A stretch of DNA of 11,606 nt from Rhizobiales bacterium UBA1912 (GCA_002337455.1 DDGC01000029.1:121207-132812); one strand, 5' to 3'; positions 1 to 8,243 are shown, numbered from the stretch's first letter. The notes: generated by a model not told the origin, from the sequence alone. Numbers and translations are program-made.

Positions 1-23
1 TCTGCAACTTTTTCTGGCCGCGC

Positions 24-833
24 TCAGTTGAGCGTGACTCGATTTTCGAGCCCGCCGATAAAGACCAGGATGATATCGGCCAATCGTTCGGGCGTTTCCA
101 CGCATGGAAGGTGGCCGGCGCCTGAGATGATTTCGAACCGCGAACCCGGAATAGACTTTGCCAGTCCGGCCACCGTTTCGACAGGTGTCGAGCCATCCTC
201 ATCGCCCACGATGCAAATTGCCGGAACGCCGATCTGCCGGGCTTTTTCGCGCAGATCGGCATCGCGGATGGCAGCGCAGGTCGCCATGTAGCCGGTTGGG
301 GACTGGCGTTCGAGCATGGCGCGGTAACCGGCAAGTTCTTCGCTGCGTCCGGCCCGGAATGCGGCGGTGAACCAGTTGGGCATCACGCTGGCGCTCAACC
401 CCGCAATTCCGTTTGCCTCGACCGTAGCGATGCGCTGGTTCCAGCTTTCCGCATTGCCCAGCTTCGCCGCAGTATCGCAAAGGATGAGGGCGGACACGAG
501 ATCGCGGCGGTCGATATAGAGCTGCTGGGCGATCAGCCCACCGACCGACAGCCCGCATATGACTGCCGATCCCAGCCCGACATGATCCATGATGGCGGCA
601 AGGTCTTCGGCGTGGCGCGCGATGGTGACGGGCCCCTCGCCGGTCTCGGACAGCCCGTGACCGCGCTTGTCATAGGTGAGGATCGTGAACTTGCCGACGA
701 GGCGCACGATGACGTCGCGCCAGATGCGGAAATCGGTGCCGAGCGCATTGGCGAACACCAGCACCGGCCCGTTTTCGGGCCCGCCGATCACCTGATAATG
801 AAGGACGGCATCATCGACCTTTAGAAACTGCAT
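24..833 (-). CDS. Alpha/beta hydrolase, 3-oxoadipate enol-lactonase-like
   Basis: This 269-residue single-domain alpha/beta hydrolase resembles PcaD, which hydrolyses 3-oxoadipate enol-lactone to 3-oxoadipate in the cytoplasmic beta-ketoadipate pathway. Visible motifs are the oxyanion region FANALGTD (27-34), the nucleophile elbow GLSVGG with Ser96, the acid region GDEDGSTP (probably Asp213) and the catalytic histidine in GAGHLPCVE (His241). Length fits PcaD (about 260). The ATG at 833 follows AGGAG by six bases, which supports this start. It lies 108 bases downstream of the ugpC-like gene on the same strand, so it could be the last cistron of that operon or have its own promoter. No other pca gene is nearby, so the substrate may be another lactone or ester. 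The fold and catalytic triad are secure; the exact reaction is an inference from similarity. Confidence 0.85.
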   Translation of the reverse strand: MQFLKVDDAVLHYQVIGGPENGPVLVFANALGTDFRIWRDVIVRLVGKFTILTYDKRGHGLSETGEGPVTIARHAEDLAAIMDHVGLGSAVICGLSVGGLIAQQLYIDRRDLVSALILCDTAAKLGNAESWNQRIATVEANGIAGLSASVMPNWFTAAFRAGRSEELAGYRAMLERQSPTGYMATCAAIRDADLREKARQIGVPAICIVGDEDGSTPVETVAGLAKSIPGSRFEIISGAGHLPCVETPERLADIILVFIGGLENRVTLN

Positions 834-941
834 TTGGCACTCCTGTTCGGGGCGAGCCTAGAGTATTTCCGCCTTTCTTTGAATCGCGAAAATCCTCCAG
901 ACCCCCAACAACCCGGCTCCGGCCGGCGAGCCAATAGCCGT

Positions 942-1994
942 TCAGGACAGTGCGAGCCGCTGGCCGGTCTGTGCGTGGAACAGATGGAGATGCTCGAAGG
1001 GCAGGCCGAGCGTGACGTTTGCGGCGGGCTGCCATCTGCCCCCGACCGCCCTCACCGTCACCAGTTCGTCGACCCCGGCCACGGCAACATAGACCAGCGA
1101 TTCCTTGCCCAGGATTTCAACGGCTTCGATCCGGCCTTCGAGCGACAGAGCCGCGCGGGCATCCTCGCCAAGGGTGATGTCTTCGGGGCGTATCCCGACG
1201 ATGCACCCCGATTGCGGCACCACGTCGGGCAATTGGGCGCCACGTGTCAGAAGGGCGACCGACTGCAGCAGATTCATGCCCGGCGAACCGATGAAGCGGG
1301 CGACAAAGGTCGTGCGGGGGCGCTCGTAGAGTTCGGTGGGCGTACCCACCTGCTCGATATTGCCCGCGTTCATCACGACCAGCCGGTCGGCCAGCGTCAT
1401 GGCTTCGAGTTGGTCGTGGGTGACGTAGATCGCCGTCGTGTCGAGTGTTTTTTGCAGCCGGCGGATTTCGACCCGCATCTGGCCGCGCAGCTTGGCATCC
1501 AGATTGGACAAGGGCTCGTCGAAGAGGAACGCGCGGGGCTTGCGGACGATCGCCCGGCCCATGGCGACGCGCTGGCGCTGTCCGCCCGAAAGCGCTGCGG
1601 GGCGGCGATCTAGATAGGGTTCGAGTTCGAGAATCCGGGCGGCCTCGGCCACGAGAGCCTGACGGTCGTCCCTGCCGACGCCGCGGTTTTTCAGGCCGTA
1701 TTCGAGATTGCCGCGCACGGACATGTGCGGATAAAGCGCGTAGTTCTGGAACACCATGGCGATATCCCGAGCGGCGGGTTCAACGGTGTTGACCACGCGC
1801 CCGTCAATGGCGATCGTGCCGCTGGTGATGGTCTCAAGGCCGGCGATCATGCGCAGAAGCGTCGATTTTCCGCAGCCTGAAGGCCCGACGAGAACCATGA
1901 GTTCGCCCGGCTCGACTTCAAGGTCGATCCCGTGCAGAGCCGTGACATTGCCCGAATAGACTTTCCGGGCCCCGTTGATCGCAATGCTCGACAT
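942..1994 (-). CDS. ugpC: ABC transporter ATP-binding protein, UgpC/MalK type
   Basis: This 350-residue ATPase would drive import by the UgpA/UgpE permeases and act as a dimer on the cytoplasmic membrane face. Walker A is GPSGCGKST (37-45), the Q-loop glutamine is Gln83, the ABC signature is LSGGQ (135-139), Walker B is FLFDEP with Glu160, and the H-loop is His193. A C-terminal TOBE/OB region follows from about residue 235, as in the sugar and glycerol-phosphate subfamily. Length matches UgpC/MalK. Homologues are split between UgpC, MalK and MsmK; the UgpC reading rests on the upstream ugpB-A-E-Q genes. It starts 19 bases after the HAD gene. A weak GGGA ribosome site sits about 12 bases before the ATG, so low or coupled translation is likely. 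Being last of the transporter genes, far from ugpBAE, is unlike the compact ugpBAECQ order of E. coli. Confidence 0.92.
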   Translation of the reverse strand: MSSIAINGARKVYSGNVTALHGIDLEVEPGELMVLVGPSGCGKSTLLRMIAGLETITSGTIAIDGRVVNTVEPAARDIAMVFQNYALYPHMSVRGNLEYGLKNRGVGRDDRQALVAEAARILELEPYLDRRPAALSGGQRQRVAMGRAIVRKPRAFLFDEPLSNLDAKLRGQMRVEIRRLQKTLDTTAIYVTHDQLEAMTLADRLVVMNAGNIEQVGTPTELYERPRTTFVARFIGSPGMNLLQSVALLTRGAQLPDVVPQSGCIVGIRPEDITLGEDARAALSLEGRIEAVEILGKESLVYVAVAGVDELVTVRAVGGRWQPAANVTLGLPFEHLHLFHAQTGQRLALS

Positions 1995-2013
1995 TTTTTT
2001 GCAGTTCCCGTCT

Positions 2014-2694
2014 TTAAAGGGTTGAGGGCGCCAGATCGGCGATGATCATTGCGGCAAGGTCCTCGGCACCCACGGCGACCCCCGCGGCCCCCGCGGCAAG
2101 CAGCACTTCACGCCGGTCGGGGCGAGGATCGTTGGGATCGACAAACCCGATGGCTTTGACCCCAGCCGCACTGGCCGCCTGGATGCCGTGATGGCTGTCA
2201 TCGATCATGATGGAGCGCTCCGGGCGCGCATCGAACGCGGCGAGGCAGTGGAGCACAAGATCGGGCGCCGGTTTGGGCCGCGCCACCATTTCTGCGCTGA
2301 AGATATGGGGCGCAAAGATGTCCCAGAGATCGAGCAGCCCGAGGCTCTTTTTCAGCCGCACCAGGGTGCTGTTGGAGGCCACGCATTTGGGCACATCGAG
2401 TGCCCGCAGCAGCGGCTCTATCCCGGCCATGGCGCGTAATTCCGCAGCGAAGGCTGCGTACACATCAGCGTGCCAGTTGGAAAACAGGCTATCGATGCCG
2501 CAGATGCCGGCCGCCTTGAAATAGTAGCGCATGTCGGCTTCCGATTTCCCCGTGAAGGTCCGAAGGGCCTCCTCGGCGGTCATCGAAAGGCCAGCGGCGC
2601 TGAGCGAGCGGGCCAGGGTGCGGCTGGCGATCGGCTCGCTGTCGATCAGCACGCCGTCGCAATCGAAAATGACGAGATCGAGCGGCCGGGTCAT
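2014..2694 (-). CDS. HAD-superfamily phosphatase, beta-phosphoglucomutase/YieH-like
   Basis: This 226-residue HAD subfamily IA hydrolase has a helical C1 cap (about 16-85). Motif I is DCDGVLIDSE with nucleophile Asp11 and acid/base Asp13; motif II is the serine in ASNST (Ser107); motif III is Lys141 in RPKPAPD; motif IV is IDDSHHG (Asp165/Asp166). All catalytic residues are present, so it should be active on a small phosphorylated substrate in the cytoplasm. Its start overlaps the phoD stop by four bases (ATGA), giving translational coupling. Placed in a glycerophosphodiester operon, glycerol-3-phosphate or another imported phosphomonoester is a reasonable substrate, but that is inference. 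The closest characterised relatives by motif are sugar-phosphate phosphatases such as YieH. The family is promiscuous and the sequence alone does not fix the substrate. Confidence 0.85.
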   Translation of the reverse strand: MTRPLDLVIFDCDGVLIDSEPIASRTLARSLSAAGLSMTAEEALRTFTGKSEADMRYYFKAAGICGIDSLFSNWHADVYAAFAAELRAMAGIEPLLRALDVPKCVASNSTLVRLKKSLGLLDLWDIFAPHIFSAEMVARPKPAPDLVLHCLAAFDARPERSIMIDDSHHGIQAASAAGVKAIGFVDPNDPRPDRREVLLAAGAAGVAVGAEDLAAMIIADLAPSTL

Positions 2695-4220
2695 AGACGG
2701 TTCACCCCGGCCATGCCGTCCAGAACGGCAAAGCTCTGAAAGATCGCGGCGCTGGCGCTGGGGTCCTTGCGGTCGGATACAGCGACAAAATCGGCCTGCG
2801 CCTTTTGCGGGGAGAGCGAGAGAATGGCGTAGCCATGCTCGTTGCTGCTGGCGAATTTGAGGTGCGGGTTTTCGGTCAGCGCCGTCGCAATGCTCGCTTC
2901 GGACGGCCCGTCCGAGGTGATCGAGCCGGTTACGAATTCGGTGGCGAGGGTGGAACTGGCGGGATTGGCAAAGTCCTCTTTGACGTCGGCGGCGTAGAAC
3001 GCGTGCAGGTCACCACCGATGACCAGCGGGTTGGCAGTCCCCGATGTACGCACCGAATCCAGCAACCGGGTGCGAGCCGAACGGTATCCGTCCCAGCCAT
3101 CGAGATTGTAGCCGGTTGCGTCACCCGCCTTGGTGTCTCGCTCCGAGAGCAGCGTCTGTTGGGCGATGATCGTCCATTTGGCGCGCGAGGCATCAAGGGT
3201 TGCGTCGAACCAGGCTTCCTGCGCGTCACCAAGCATTGTGCGCTGGGGCGTATCTTCGGCGGCTTCGAGGGGCGCCGAGCGGTATTGGCGGGTATCGAGC
3301 ATGGCAATGTCGAGCAACTGCCCAACGCCATGCCGGCCATAGATCTTGAAGTTGGAAAAGTCCCGCGCGGCGATGGGAGGAACGGGCATATGCTCGTACC
3401 AGGCCCGATAGGCGGCGGCCCGCTGGCGCAGAAATTTCTCGCCGCCGACAACGTTGGGCGCGTCGTTATCGGCGTAATTGTTGATGACCTCATGGTCGTC
3501 CCAGACAGCGAGCCATGGGAAGTTGGCGTGGGCGGCCTGCAAATCGGGGTCGGACTTGTACTGGGCGTGCCGGTCCCGGTATTCGTTCAAAAGCGATGGT
3601 GGCCAGCCGGCGCTGTGCCGTCGCACGAGATGGGCGCCATAGCTGACTTCGTAAATGTAGTCGCCAAGATGGACGACGAGATCGAGGTCGCGTTCGGCCA
3701 TGTCGCGATAGGCGCTGTAAAAGCCCTGCTCATATTGCTGGCAGGAGGCGAAAGCGAAAGTAAACCGATCATTGGCCGCGTCGGCGGCGGGCGCGGTGCG
3801 GGTGCGTCCGACACGGCTTTCGGCGTTGCCGCTACGGAAGCGGTAAAAATACCAGCGGTCGGACTGAAGGCCGGTCACCGCCACATGCACCGAATGGCCC
3901 CAATCCTGAACCGCGTTGTAGATGCCCGAGCGAACCAGCCGTGAGAATGCTTCGTCCTCTGCCACTTCCCAGACCACATCCATGGGTGAAATGGTGATTT
4001 CGGGCAGCGGCGCGAACGGATCGGCAAGCGGCACTGCTTCGAGCGGAAAGACCAGCCGCGTCCAGATGATGACGCCGTCGGGTGTCGGGCAACCCGACGC
4101 CACGCCGAGCGTAAAGGGGTCGGTATCGAAAGTCTGCGCACGCGCGCTTCCAAGGCTGGGCCACACAGCGGCGGCAGCCAGGCCGGTGCCGAGAAAATGG
4201 CGGCGATTGAATACAGGCAA
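2691..4220 (-). CDS. phoD: Tat-exported alkaline phosphatase/phosphodiesterase, PhoD family
   Basis: This 509-residue metallophosphoesterase is expected in the periplasm. PhoD enzymes use iron and calcium to cleave phosphodiesters and phosphomonoesters. The N-terminus NRRHFLGTG (5-13) followed by an alanine-rich segment and SARAQ is a twin-arginine signal peptide, cleaved near residue 28. A PhoD N-terminal beta domain (FTLGVASG, 36-43) follows. The catalytic core has FASCQ with the conserved Cys160, HLGDYIYE (Asp187), WDDHEV (Asp241/Asp242/His243) and IGGDLH (Asp404/His406), all expected metal ligands. Length is typical. It begins 30 bases after the ugpQ-like gene and overlaps the HAD gene by four bases. 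In this operon it probably releases phosphate or head groups from extracytoplasmic organophosphates such as phospholipid debris. Substrate preference is inferred; family assignment is firm. Confidence 0.92.
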   Translation of the reverse strand: MPVFNRRHFLGTGLAAAAVWPSLGSARAQTFDTDPFTLGVASGCPTPDGVIIWTRLVFPLEAVPLADPFAPLPEITISPMDVVWEVAEDEAFSRLVRSGIYNAVQDWGHSVHVAVTGLQSDRWYFYRFRSGNAESRVGRTRTAPAADAANDRFTFAFASCQQYEQGFYSAYRDMAERDLDLVVHLGDYIYEVSYGAHLVRRHSAGWPPSLLNEYRDRHAQYKSDPDLQAAHANFPWLAVWDDHEVINNYADNDAPNVVGGEKFLRQRAAAYRAWYEHMPVPPIAARDFSNFKIYGRHGVGQLLDIAMLDTRQYRSAPLEAAEDTPQRTMLGDAQEAWFDATLDASRAKWTIIAQQTLLSERDTKAGDATGYNLDGWDGYRSARTRLLDSVRTSGTANPLVIGGDLHAFYAADVKEDFANPASSTLATEFVTGSITSDGPSEASIATALTENPHLKFASSNEHGYAILSLSPQKAQADFVAVSDRKDPSASAAIFQSFAVLDGMAGVNRL

Positions 4221-4250
4221 CGAAAGTCTCCAGAAAAATGCGGGCAGTGC

Positions 4251-4994
4251 TCAGGCGGAACGGGCAAGCTTGTCTCGCATGGCAAGCGCGAGTACTGGAT
4301 CGTCAGAGGTCAGGTAGCCGGTGCGGCGTTCGAGCCAGAACCCGATGTCCTCGTCGGTATTGGGCACCCAGGCGCCGAGCCGGTCGAGCGGCACGATGGC
4401 CAGTACCGCGTCCCACTGCTCGGCAAGTAACGATCTTTCCACGGCAATGATCTCCGCCCGATCGGCGGCGGCTGTGAGCGTTTCTTCAAGTCCGAGAGCT
4501 TGCGCCGATTTGTGGTTGATCGAGCAAAGCCGCGGGATGGCAGGCGCGGCTGCCCTGCAGGCGTCCAACACGTCGAGGCTGAAACTCGTCATGTGACTCC
4601 GGCCGGTCAGTCCAAACCGGGTCAGTGTGGCAGCAACCCGTTCCGGCAGGCCGGAATAGGGCGCGCCGTTCTCGTCGGATTTGAGCTCGACATGGAGATG
4701 GCAATTGCCTTCGCCGAGTACAGCGAGAACCTCGGCCAGCGTCGGGATCGTATCCGCGCTGTCCTTCAAGCGCAGCGAGCGGCGCTGCTCGGGCGTGACC
4801 AGCCGCACCGGGCCGGAGCCCTCGGCAGTGCGGTCAAGGGTTGCGTCGTGGATCACCAGCAGTTCACCAGCATCGGAGAGATGCACGTCGAATTCCACAG
4901 CATCGATGCCAGTGCCAAGGACGTTGCGAAAGCCGGTCAGGGAATTTTCCGGCCAGAGATTGCGGCCGCCGCGATGGCCTACGATCTGGGTCAT
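4251..4994 (-). CDS. ugpQ: Glycerophosphodiester phosphodiesterase, UgpQ type
   Basis: This 247-residue GDPD-family TIM barrel hydrolyses glycerophosphodiesters (for example glycerophosphocholine) to glycerol-3-phosphate and the alcohol. Motifs are HRGG (His7, Arg8), PENS (Glu16, Asn17), VEFDVHLS (Glu34, Asp36, His38), VIHD (His49) and HVELK (Glu103, Lys105), covering the expected metal ligands and acid/base histidines. There is no signal peptide, so it is cytoplasmic like UgpQ rather than periplasmic like GlpQ. Length matches UgpQ (about 247). It lies 24 bases downstream of the UgpE-like permease and 30 bases upstream of phoD, so diesters imported by the ABC system would be cleaved inside the cell. 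All key residues are intact. Confidence in the reaction class is high; the exact head-group range is not visible. Confidence 0.93.
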   Translation of the reverse strand: MTQIVGHRGGRNLWPENSLTGFRNVLGTGIDAVEFDVHLSDAGELLVIHDATLDRTAEGSGPVRLVTPEQRRSLRLKDSADTIPTLAEVLAVLGEGNCHLHVELKSDENGAPYSGLPERVAATLTRFGLTGRSHMTSFSLDVLDACRAAAPAIPRLCSINHKSAQALGLEETLTAAADRAEIIAVERSLLAEQWDAVLAIVPLDRLGAWVPNTDEDIGFWLERRTGYLTSDDPVLALAMRDKLARSA

Positions 4995-5018
4995 TTTGAT
5001 AAAACCTTGTTGCGTTGA

Positions 5019-5942
5019 TTATTTGCCCGAATCCACGAGCCCTCTGGAGAACCAGCGCTGAAGAACGAGAATGACGACTGTGGGGGGAAGCATGACGACA
5101 AACGATGCGGCCATGGCGTAGCTCCACCACGCCGCCGGATCGTTTGGTCCGGGCATCAGGCCCTTGAGCGCGATAATTACCGTCATCATGTCTTTTTGCG
5201 TCGTGAACAGCAGCGGCCAGAGATACTGGTTCCAGCCATAGACAAAGAGGATGATGGCCAGCGCCGCGATGTTGGGCAGCGACAGGGGGAGCAAAATATC
5301 GCGCAGGAACTTCATGGGCGTGGTGCCGTCGAGCTTGGCGGCCTCGCACAGGTCTTCGGGCACCGTCATGAAGAACTGCCGGAACAGGAACACTGCCGTC
5401 GCCGAAGCAATCAGCGGCAGGGTCAGCCCCGGATAGGTATTGACCAGGTTCCAGTTGAAGCGAGCATCGATTGTGTATCCGGTCAGCATTTCGATCAGAA
5501 ACGAGATGCCGGTGATGTCCATAAGCCAGCGGATCGGCCCGGCCACGTCGGCTACCGATTCATAGGTGGGCAGAATGCGCACCTCGACCGGCAGCATGAG
5601 CGACATGAAAATCAGCCAGAACGCCGTCAACCGGAACGGAAAGCGGAAATAGGTGATGGCAAAGCCGGCGAGGATCGACAGGACGATCTTGCCCACCACG
5701 ATGCCGCTCGTGACGATGAGCGTGTTGAGGAAGGACTGGCCGAAATCTGCAGTTTCCCAGGCAGTCGCCAGGTTTTCGAGAAACATATCGCCCGGCAGGA
5801 CTGGCATGGGGATCTGCTGGATGGCCTGCCCGGTATGCGAGCCCGCCACGAAGGCGAAATAGAGCGGCGCGCAGACGATGATAGCGCCGACAATCAGGAT
5901 GATGTGGCAGACGATTGTGAGGATGGGACTACGCTCGATCAT
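5019..5942 (-). CDS. ugpE: ABC transporter inner-membrane permease, UgpE type
   Basis: This 307-residue MalG/UgpE-type permease of the binding-protein-dependent importer sits in the inner membrane. Hydrophobic segments are visible near residues 9-31, 73-95, 105-120, 175-190, 218-238 and 272-295. The cytoplasmic EAA loop that docks on the ATPase reads DLCEAAKLDG (about 200-209) with the downstream LLPLSLP. It is about 25 residues longer than the usual 280. The surplus lies between the third and fourth membrane segments (about 128-170), just before the UgpE-like stretch GLTLPLIASATAVFLFRQFF. The gene starts two bases after the UgpA-like stop, so the two permeases are translationally linked. Glycerol-3-phosphate versus glycerophosphodiester specificity cannot be told from the permease. 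Confidence 0.9.
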   Translation of the reverse strand: MIERSPILTIVCHIILIVGAIIVCAPLYFAFVAGSHTGQAIQQIPMPVLPGDMFLENLATAWETADFGQSFLNTLIVTSGIVVGKIVLSILAGFAITYFRFPFRLTAFWLIFMSLMLPVEVRILPTYESVADVAGPIRWLMDITGISFLIEMLTGYTIDARFNWNLVNTYPGLTLPLIASATAVFLFRQFFMTVPEDLCEAAKLDGTTPMKFLRDILLPLSLPNIAALAIILFVYGWNQYLWPLLFTTQKDMMTVIIALKGLMPGPNDPAAWWSYAMAASFVVMLPPTVVILVLQRWFSRGLVDSGK

Positions 5943-5944
5943 GG

Positions 5945-6934
5945 CTAAACCTGATAGTTGACCTTGCTGTCCATGGCGCGGAACTGCAGCACGGTGAAGG
6001 TGACGGCGAGGATCATCAGGATGACCGACTGGGCGGCAGACGAGCCCAGATTGAGCATGACGAACCCGTCCTGATAGACCTTGTAGACAAGCGTCGTTGT
6101 CGAGCCGGCAGGGCCGCCGCTGGTCACCGCATCGATGATCGGGAAGGTGTCGAACAGCCCGTAGACCATGTTGATGATGAACAGATACATGATCGTGGGG
6201 GTGATGAGCGGCAGCGAGATTGTGAAGAACCGCTTGAGCTGGCCGGCGCCGTCAATGGCGGCTGCCTCGCGCAGGGATTGCGGCACGGCCAGCATGGCGG
6301 CCACGAGGAATATGTAATCGTAGCAGATGTGCTTCCAGACCGCGGAAATGGTGATGAGGATCAGCGCATCGCCCGAGCGCAGGTTCGGATCCCAGGGCAA
6401 ACCCATTGCGTGAAGGCCCATGGCGATGGGGCCGACGGCGGGGTTGAACAGATAGGCCCAGATAGCCCCCGAAATCACCGGGGCGATCGCGTAGGGCAGC
6501 AGCAGTATGCTGCGGTAGGCAAAGCGGCCGCGGATGATGTGGTCGGTGGCGAATGCCAGCGCGCCGGCCAGTGCAAGCGTCGCGATGTTCTGGACAATGG
6601 TGAACCAGAAGGTCAGCCATGCGCTGTTGCGGTAAGATTCGCTGGCGAACAGCTCTGTAAAATTGCGCCAGCCTACAAACAGCGACTTCCCGCCGAACGG
6701 ATCGACCTGAACGAAGGCGAGCGAGAGCGCCTTCCAGGAGGGAATGAAAAAGAAGAACAAGAGGATGATCAGTTGCGGCGAAAGCAGCGCCGCAGCGAGC
6801 CAGTGGTTCTTGAAATGCGCGCGTTTAAGACCGTCTTCGCTGGACCGCGTCAGCCTTTCGATAAACTGGCGGCCACCGAAAAGAGGGGTGCCTTTCGGCA
6901 CCCCTGCTGGGACGAGAACGTCAGCTGCCGGCAT
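5945..6934 (-). CDS. ugpA: ABC transporter inner-membrane permease, UgpA type
   Basis: This MalF/UgpA-type permease is the partner of the UgpE-like subunit. The first membrane helix is LSPQLIILLFFFFIPSW, and the EAA motif reads SLREAAAIDGAG followed by ISLPLITP. The start is uncertain. The frame is open back to 7072, but that would overlap ugpB by about 150 bases. The ATG at 6934 (329 residues, 14-base overlap with the ugpB stop) is given here; it would place the 6885-6904 hairpin inside the coding sequence. A GTG at 6901, inside the hairpin, would give 318 residues. A CTG at 6853 would give about 302, nearest the usual length, but has an overly close ribosome site. There is no ATG, GTG or TTG between the hairpin and the first helix. 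Identity as a permease is firm; only the N-terminus is in doubt. Confidence 0.88.
   Translation of the reverse strand: MPAADVLVPAGVPKGTPLFGGRQFIERLTRSSEDGLKRAHFKNHWLAAALLSPQLIILLFFFFIPSWKALSLAFVQVDPFGGKSLFVGWRNFTELFASESYRNSAWLTFWFTIVQNIATLALAGALAFATDHIIRGRFAYRSILLLPYAIAPVISGAIWAYLFNPAVGPIAMGLHAMGLPWDPNLRSGDALILITISAVWKHICYDYIFLVAAMLAVPQSLREAAAIDGAGQLKRFFTISLPLITPTIMYLFIINMVYGLFDTFPIIDAVTSGGPAGSTTTLVYKVYQDGFVMLNLGSSAAQSVILMILAVTFTVLQFRAMDSKVNYQV
6878..6904 (-). terminator. Hairpin with U-rich tail between ugpB and ugpA (attenuator or mRNA-stabilising stem)
   Basis: On the minus strand, GGGGTGCC, loop GAAA and GGCACCCC form a perfect 8-base-pair GC-rich stem closed by a GNRA tetraloop. TCTTTT follows at once. 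It begins 16 bases after the ugpB stop codon. This is the shape of an intrinsic terminator, but the rest of the transport operon lies downstream, so partial termination or protection of the ugpB 3' end is more likely. Such stems after the first, binding-protein gene are known to raise binding protein over permease. The structure is read directly; the effect is inferred. Confidence 0.7.
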
Positions 6935-8243
6935 GGAGCTGCTCGAACTGGCGCAGGATTTCGTTGCCGCGGGCAACCGAGCTGTCCAGAGCGTCCTGTG
7001 CGGATTTCTGGTCGGTCCATACCGCTTCGAGTTCCTCGAGCAGCACGGCCCACCACTGGTTGGAATTGCCAAACCGCATGCCGCGCGAGTTATCGGTCGG
7101 CTCGTGGCGGGTCAGTTGGAGCAGCGCGATTTCGCGGGTCGGATATTCCTCGAAAAAGCCCTGGTCGGCCATCAGATCGTAGGCGGCGTTGGTCACCGGG
7201 ATATAGCCGGTTTCCTCGCTCCACCAGGCCTGTGTCTCGGGCTGGGCAACAAAGTCGATGAATGCCGCAGCGGCAGCGTATTCTTCATCGGCCTTGCCCT
7301 GGAGAACCCAGAGGGCCGCGCCACCGATGTTGGAATTGTGCGGTTCGACGCCAGCTTCATGCGGCTGAAGTGTAGCGCTCCAGTTGAACTGGGCTTCGGC
7401 CTCGACGCCGGCATGGGATGCTGTGGATGCCGACCAAGTCGAGCACGCGCCCGAGTTGAACAGCTGGGAGGGCGACATACCATTGCCCGAAAGCTGGATG
7501 ATGCCGTCATCGATCCAGCGCTTGAGGCGCTCGACCTGCTGGACCACGGGGGTGGTGTTATAGACGTACTCGGTGCCCAGCCCGTCAAAACCATTGGCCT
7601 CGGTGCCGAAGGGATAGTCGTTGATGGTCGAATAGGCTTCGAGCAGGCTCCAGGGGAAGTCGGAGTTCAGCACCATGCCGCATTCGGAGATGCCCTGGTC
7701 CTTGATCGCATAAAGCTGATCTTCAAATTCGTCCCAGGTTTCGGCGGGCTTGTCGAACCCAGCGGCTTCGAAATGGTCGGCGTTGAACCACATGATGCCG
7801 GTCGAGGAATTGAACGGCAGGGCGGCGGGCGCGTCATCGACCACGTAGAAATCTGCGACCGGGGCAATGAAATCGGTCCAGTCGGTGTCATAGCCCTGCT
7901 CGGCCATCAACTGGTTCACCGGAACCGCGGCGTTCGAATAGAGCATCGTGAGGAAGCTGCGTTCGGTGGCCTGGATGATGGTTGGGTGCTGGCCGACGCG
8001 ATAAGCGGCGATCATGGCCGCGAAGGTTTCTTCGTAATTGCCCTTGCGAACACCGACGACTTCATATTCGTCCTGGCTGGTGTTGAAGTCGGCAATCATT
8101 TCCTGAATGACTTCTTCGATGCGGCCGCCATTGGCGTACCACCACTCGATGGTCGTCTTGTCCTGGGCCAGAGCGGGCAAAGCCGTAACGGCGAGCGATC
8201 CCGCGAGGGCCGTCAGAGCGGCGCCCCTGAAAATCGTGTTCAT
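6921..8243 (-). CDS. ugpB: ABC transporter periplasmic substrate-binding protein, UgpB type
   Basis: This 440-residue solute-binding protein would capture sn-glycerol-3-phosphate or glycerophosphodiesters in the periplasm and deliver them to UgpA/UgpE. The chosen ATG (8243) gives a clear signal peptide, MNTIFRGAALTALAGSLAV then TALPALA with cleavage before QDKTT, and has GAGGAAG just upstream. A start further up at 8309 would add 22 polar residues ahead of the signal peptide and is rejected. UgpB-like features include the early TTIEWWYANGG, PFNSSTGIMWFN in the middle and SNIGGAALWVLQGK near two thirds. The mature protein is rich in Asp and Glu, which might suit a salt-tolerant host. It is the first gene of the operon, followed by a hairpin and then the permease. 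The subfamily is clear; the preferred ligand is not proven. Confidence 0.9.
   Translation of the reverse strand: MNTIFRGAALTALAGSLAVTALPALAQDKTTIEWWYANGGRIEEVIQEMIADFNTSQDEYEVVGVRKGNYEETFAAMIAAYRVGQHPTIIQATERSFLTMLYSNAAVPVNQLMAEQGYDTDWTDFIAPVADFYVVDDAPAALPFNSSTGIMWFNADHFEAAGFDKPAETWDEFEDQLYAIKDQGISECGMVLNSDFPWSLLEAYSTINDYPFGTEANGFDGLGTEYVYNTTPVVQQVERLKRWIDDGIIQLSGNGMSPSQLFNSGACSTWSASTASHAGVEAEAQFNWSATLQPHEAGVEPHNSNIGGAALWVLQGKADEEYAAAAAFIDFVAQPETQAWWSEETGYIPVTNAAYDLMADQGFFEEYPTREIALLQLTRHEPTDNSRGMRFGNSNQWWAVLLEELEAVWTDQKSAQDALDSSVARGNEILRQFEQLHAGS

Noticed and set aside
901..941. Intrinsic terminator after ugpC
   Set aside because: GGCTC and GAGCC form only a 5-bp stem and no T run follows on the minus strand.
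834..1613. Plus-strand open frame (259 codons) opposite ugpC
   Set aside because: It is antisense to an ABC ATPase with all motifs intact, and its own translation shows no family features.
2805..3944. Plus-strand open frame (379 codons) opposite phoD
   Set aside because: It is a mirror of the phoD coding frame with no domain, ribosome site or context of its own.
6935..7072. Longer N-terminus for the UgpA-like permease
   Set aside because: It would overlap ugpB by about 150 bases and adds a Ser/Arg/Pro-rich stretch unlike any permease N-terminus.
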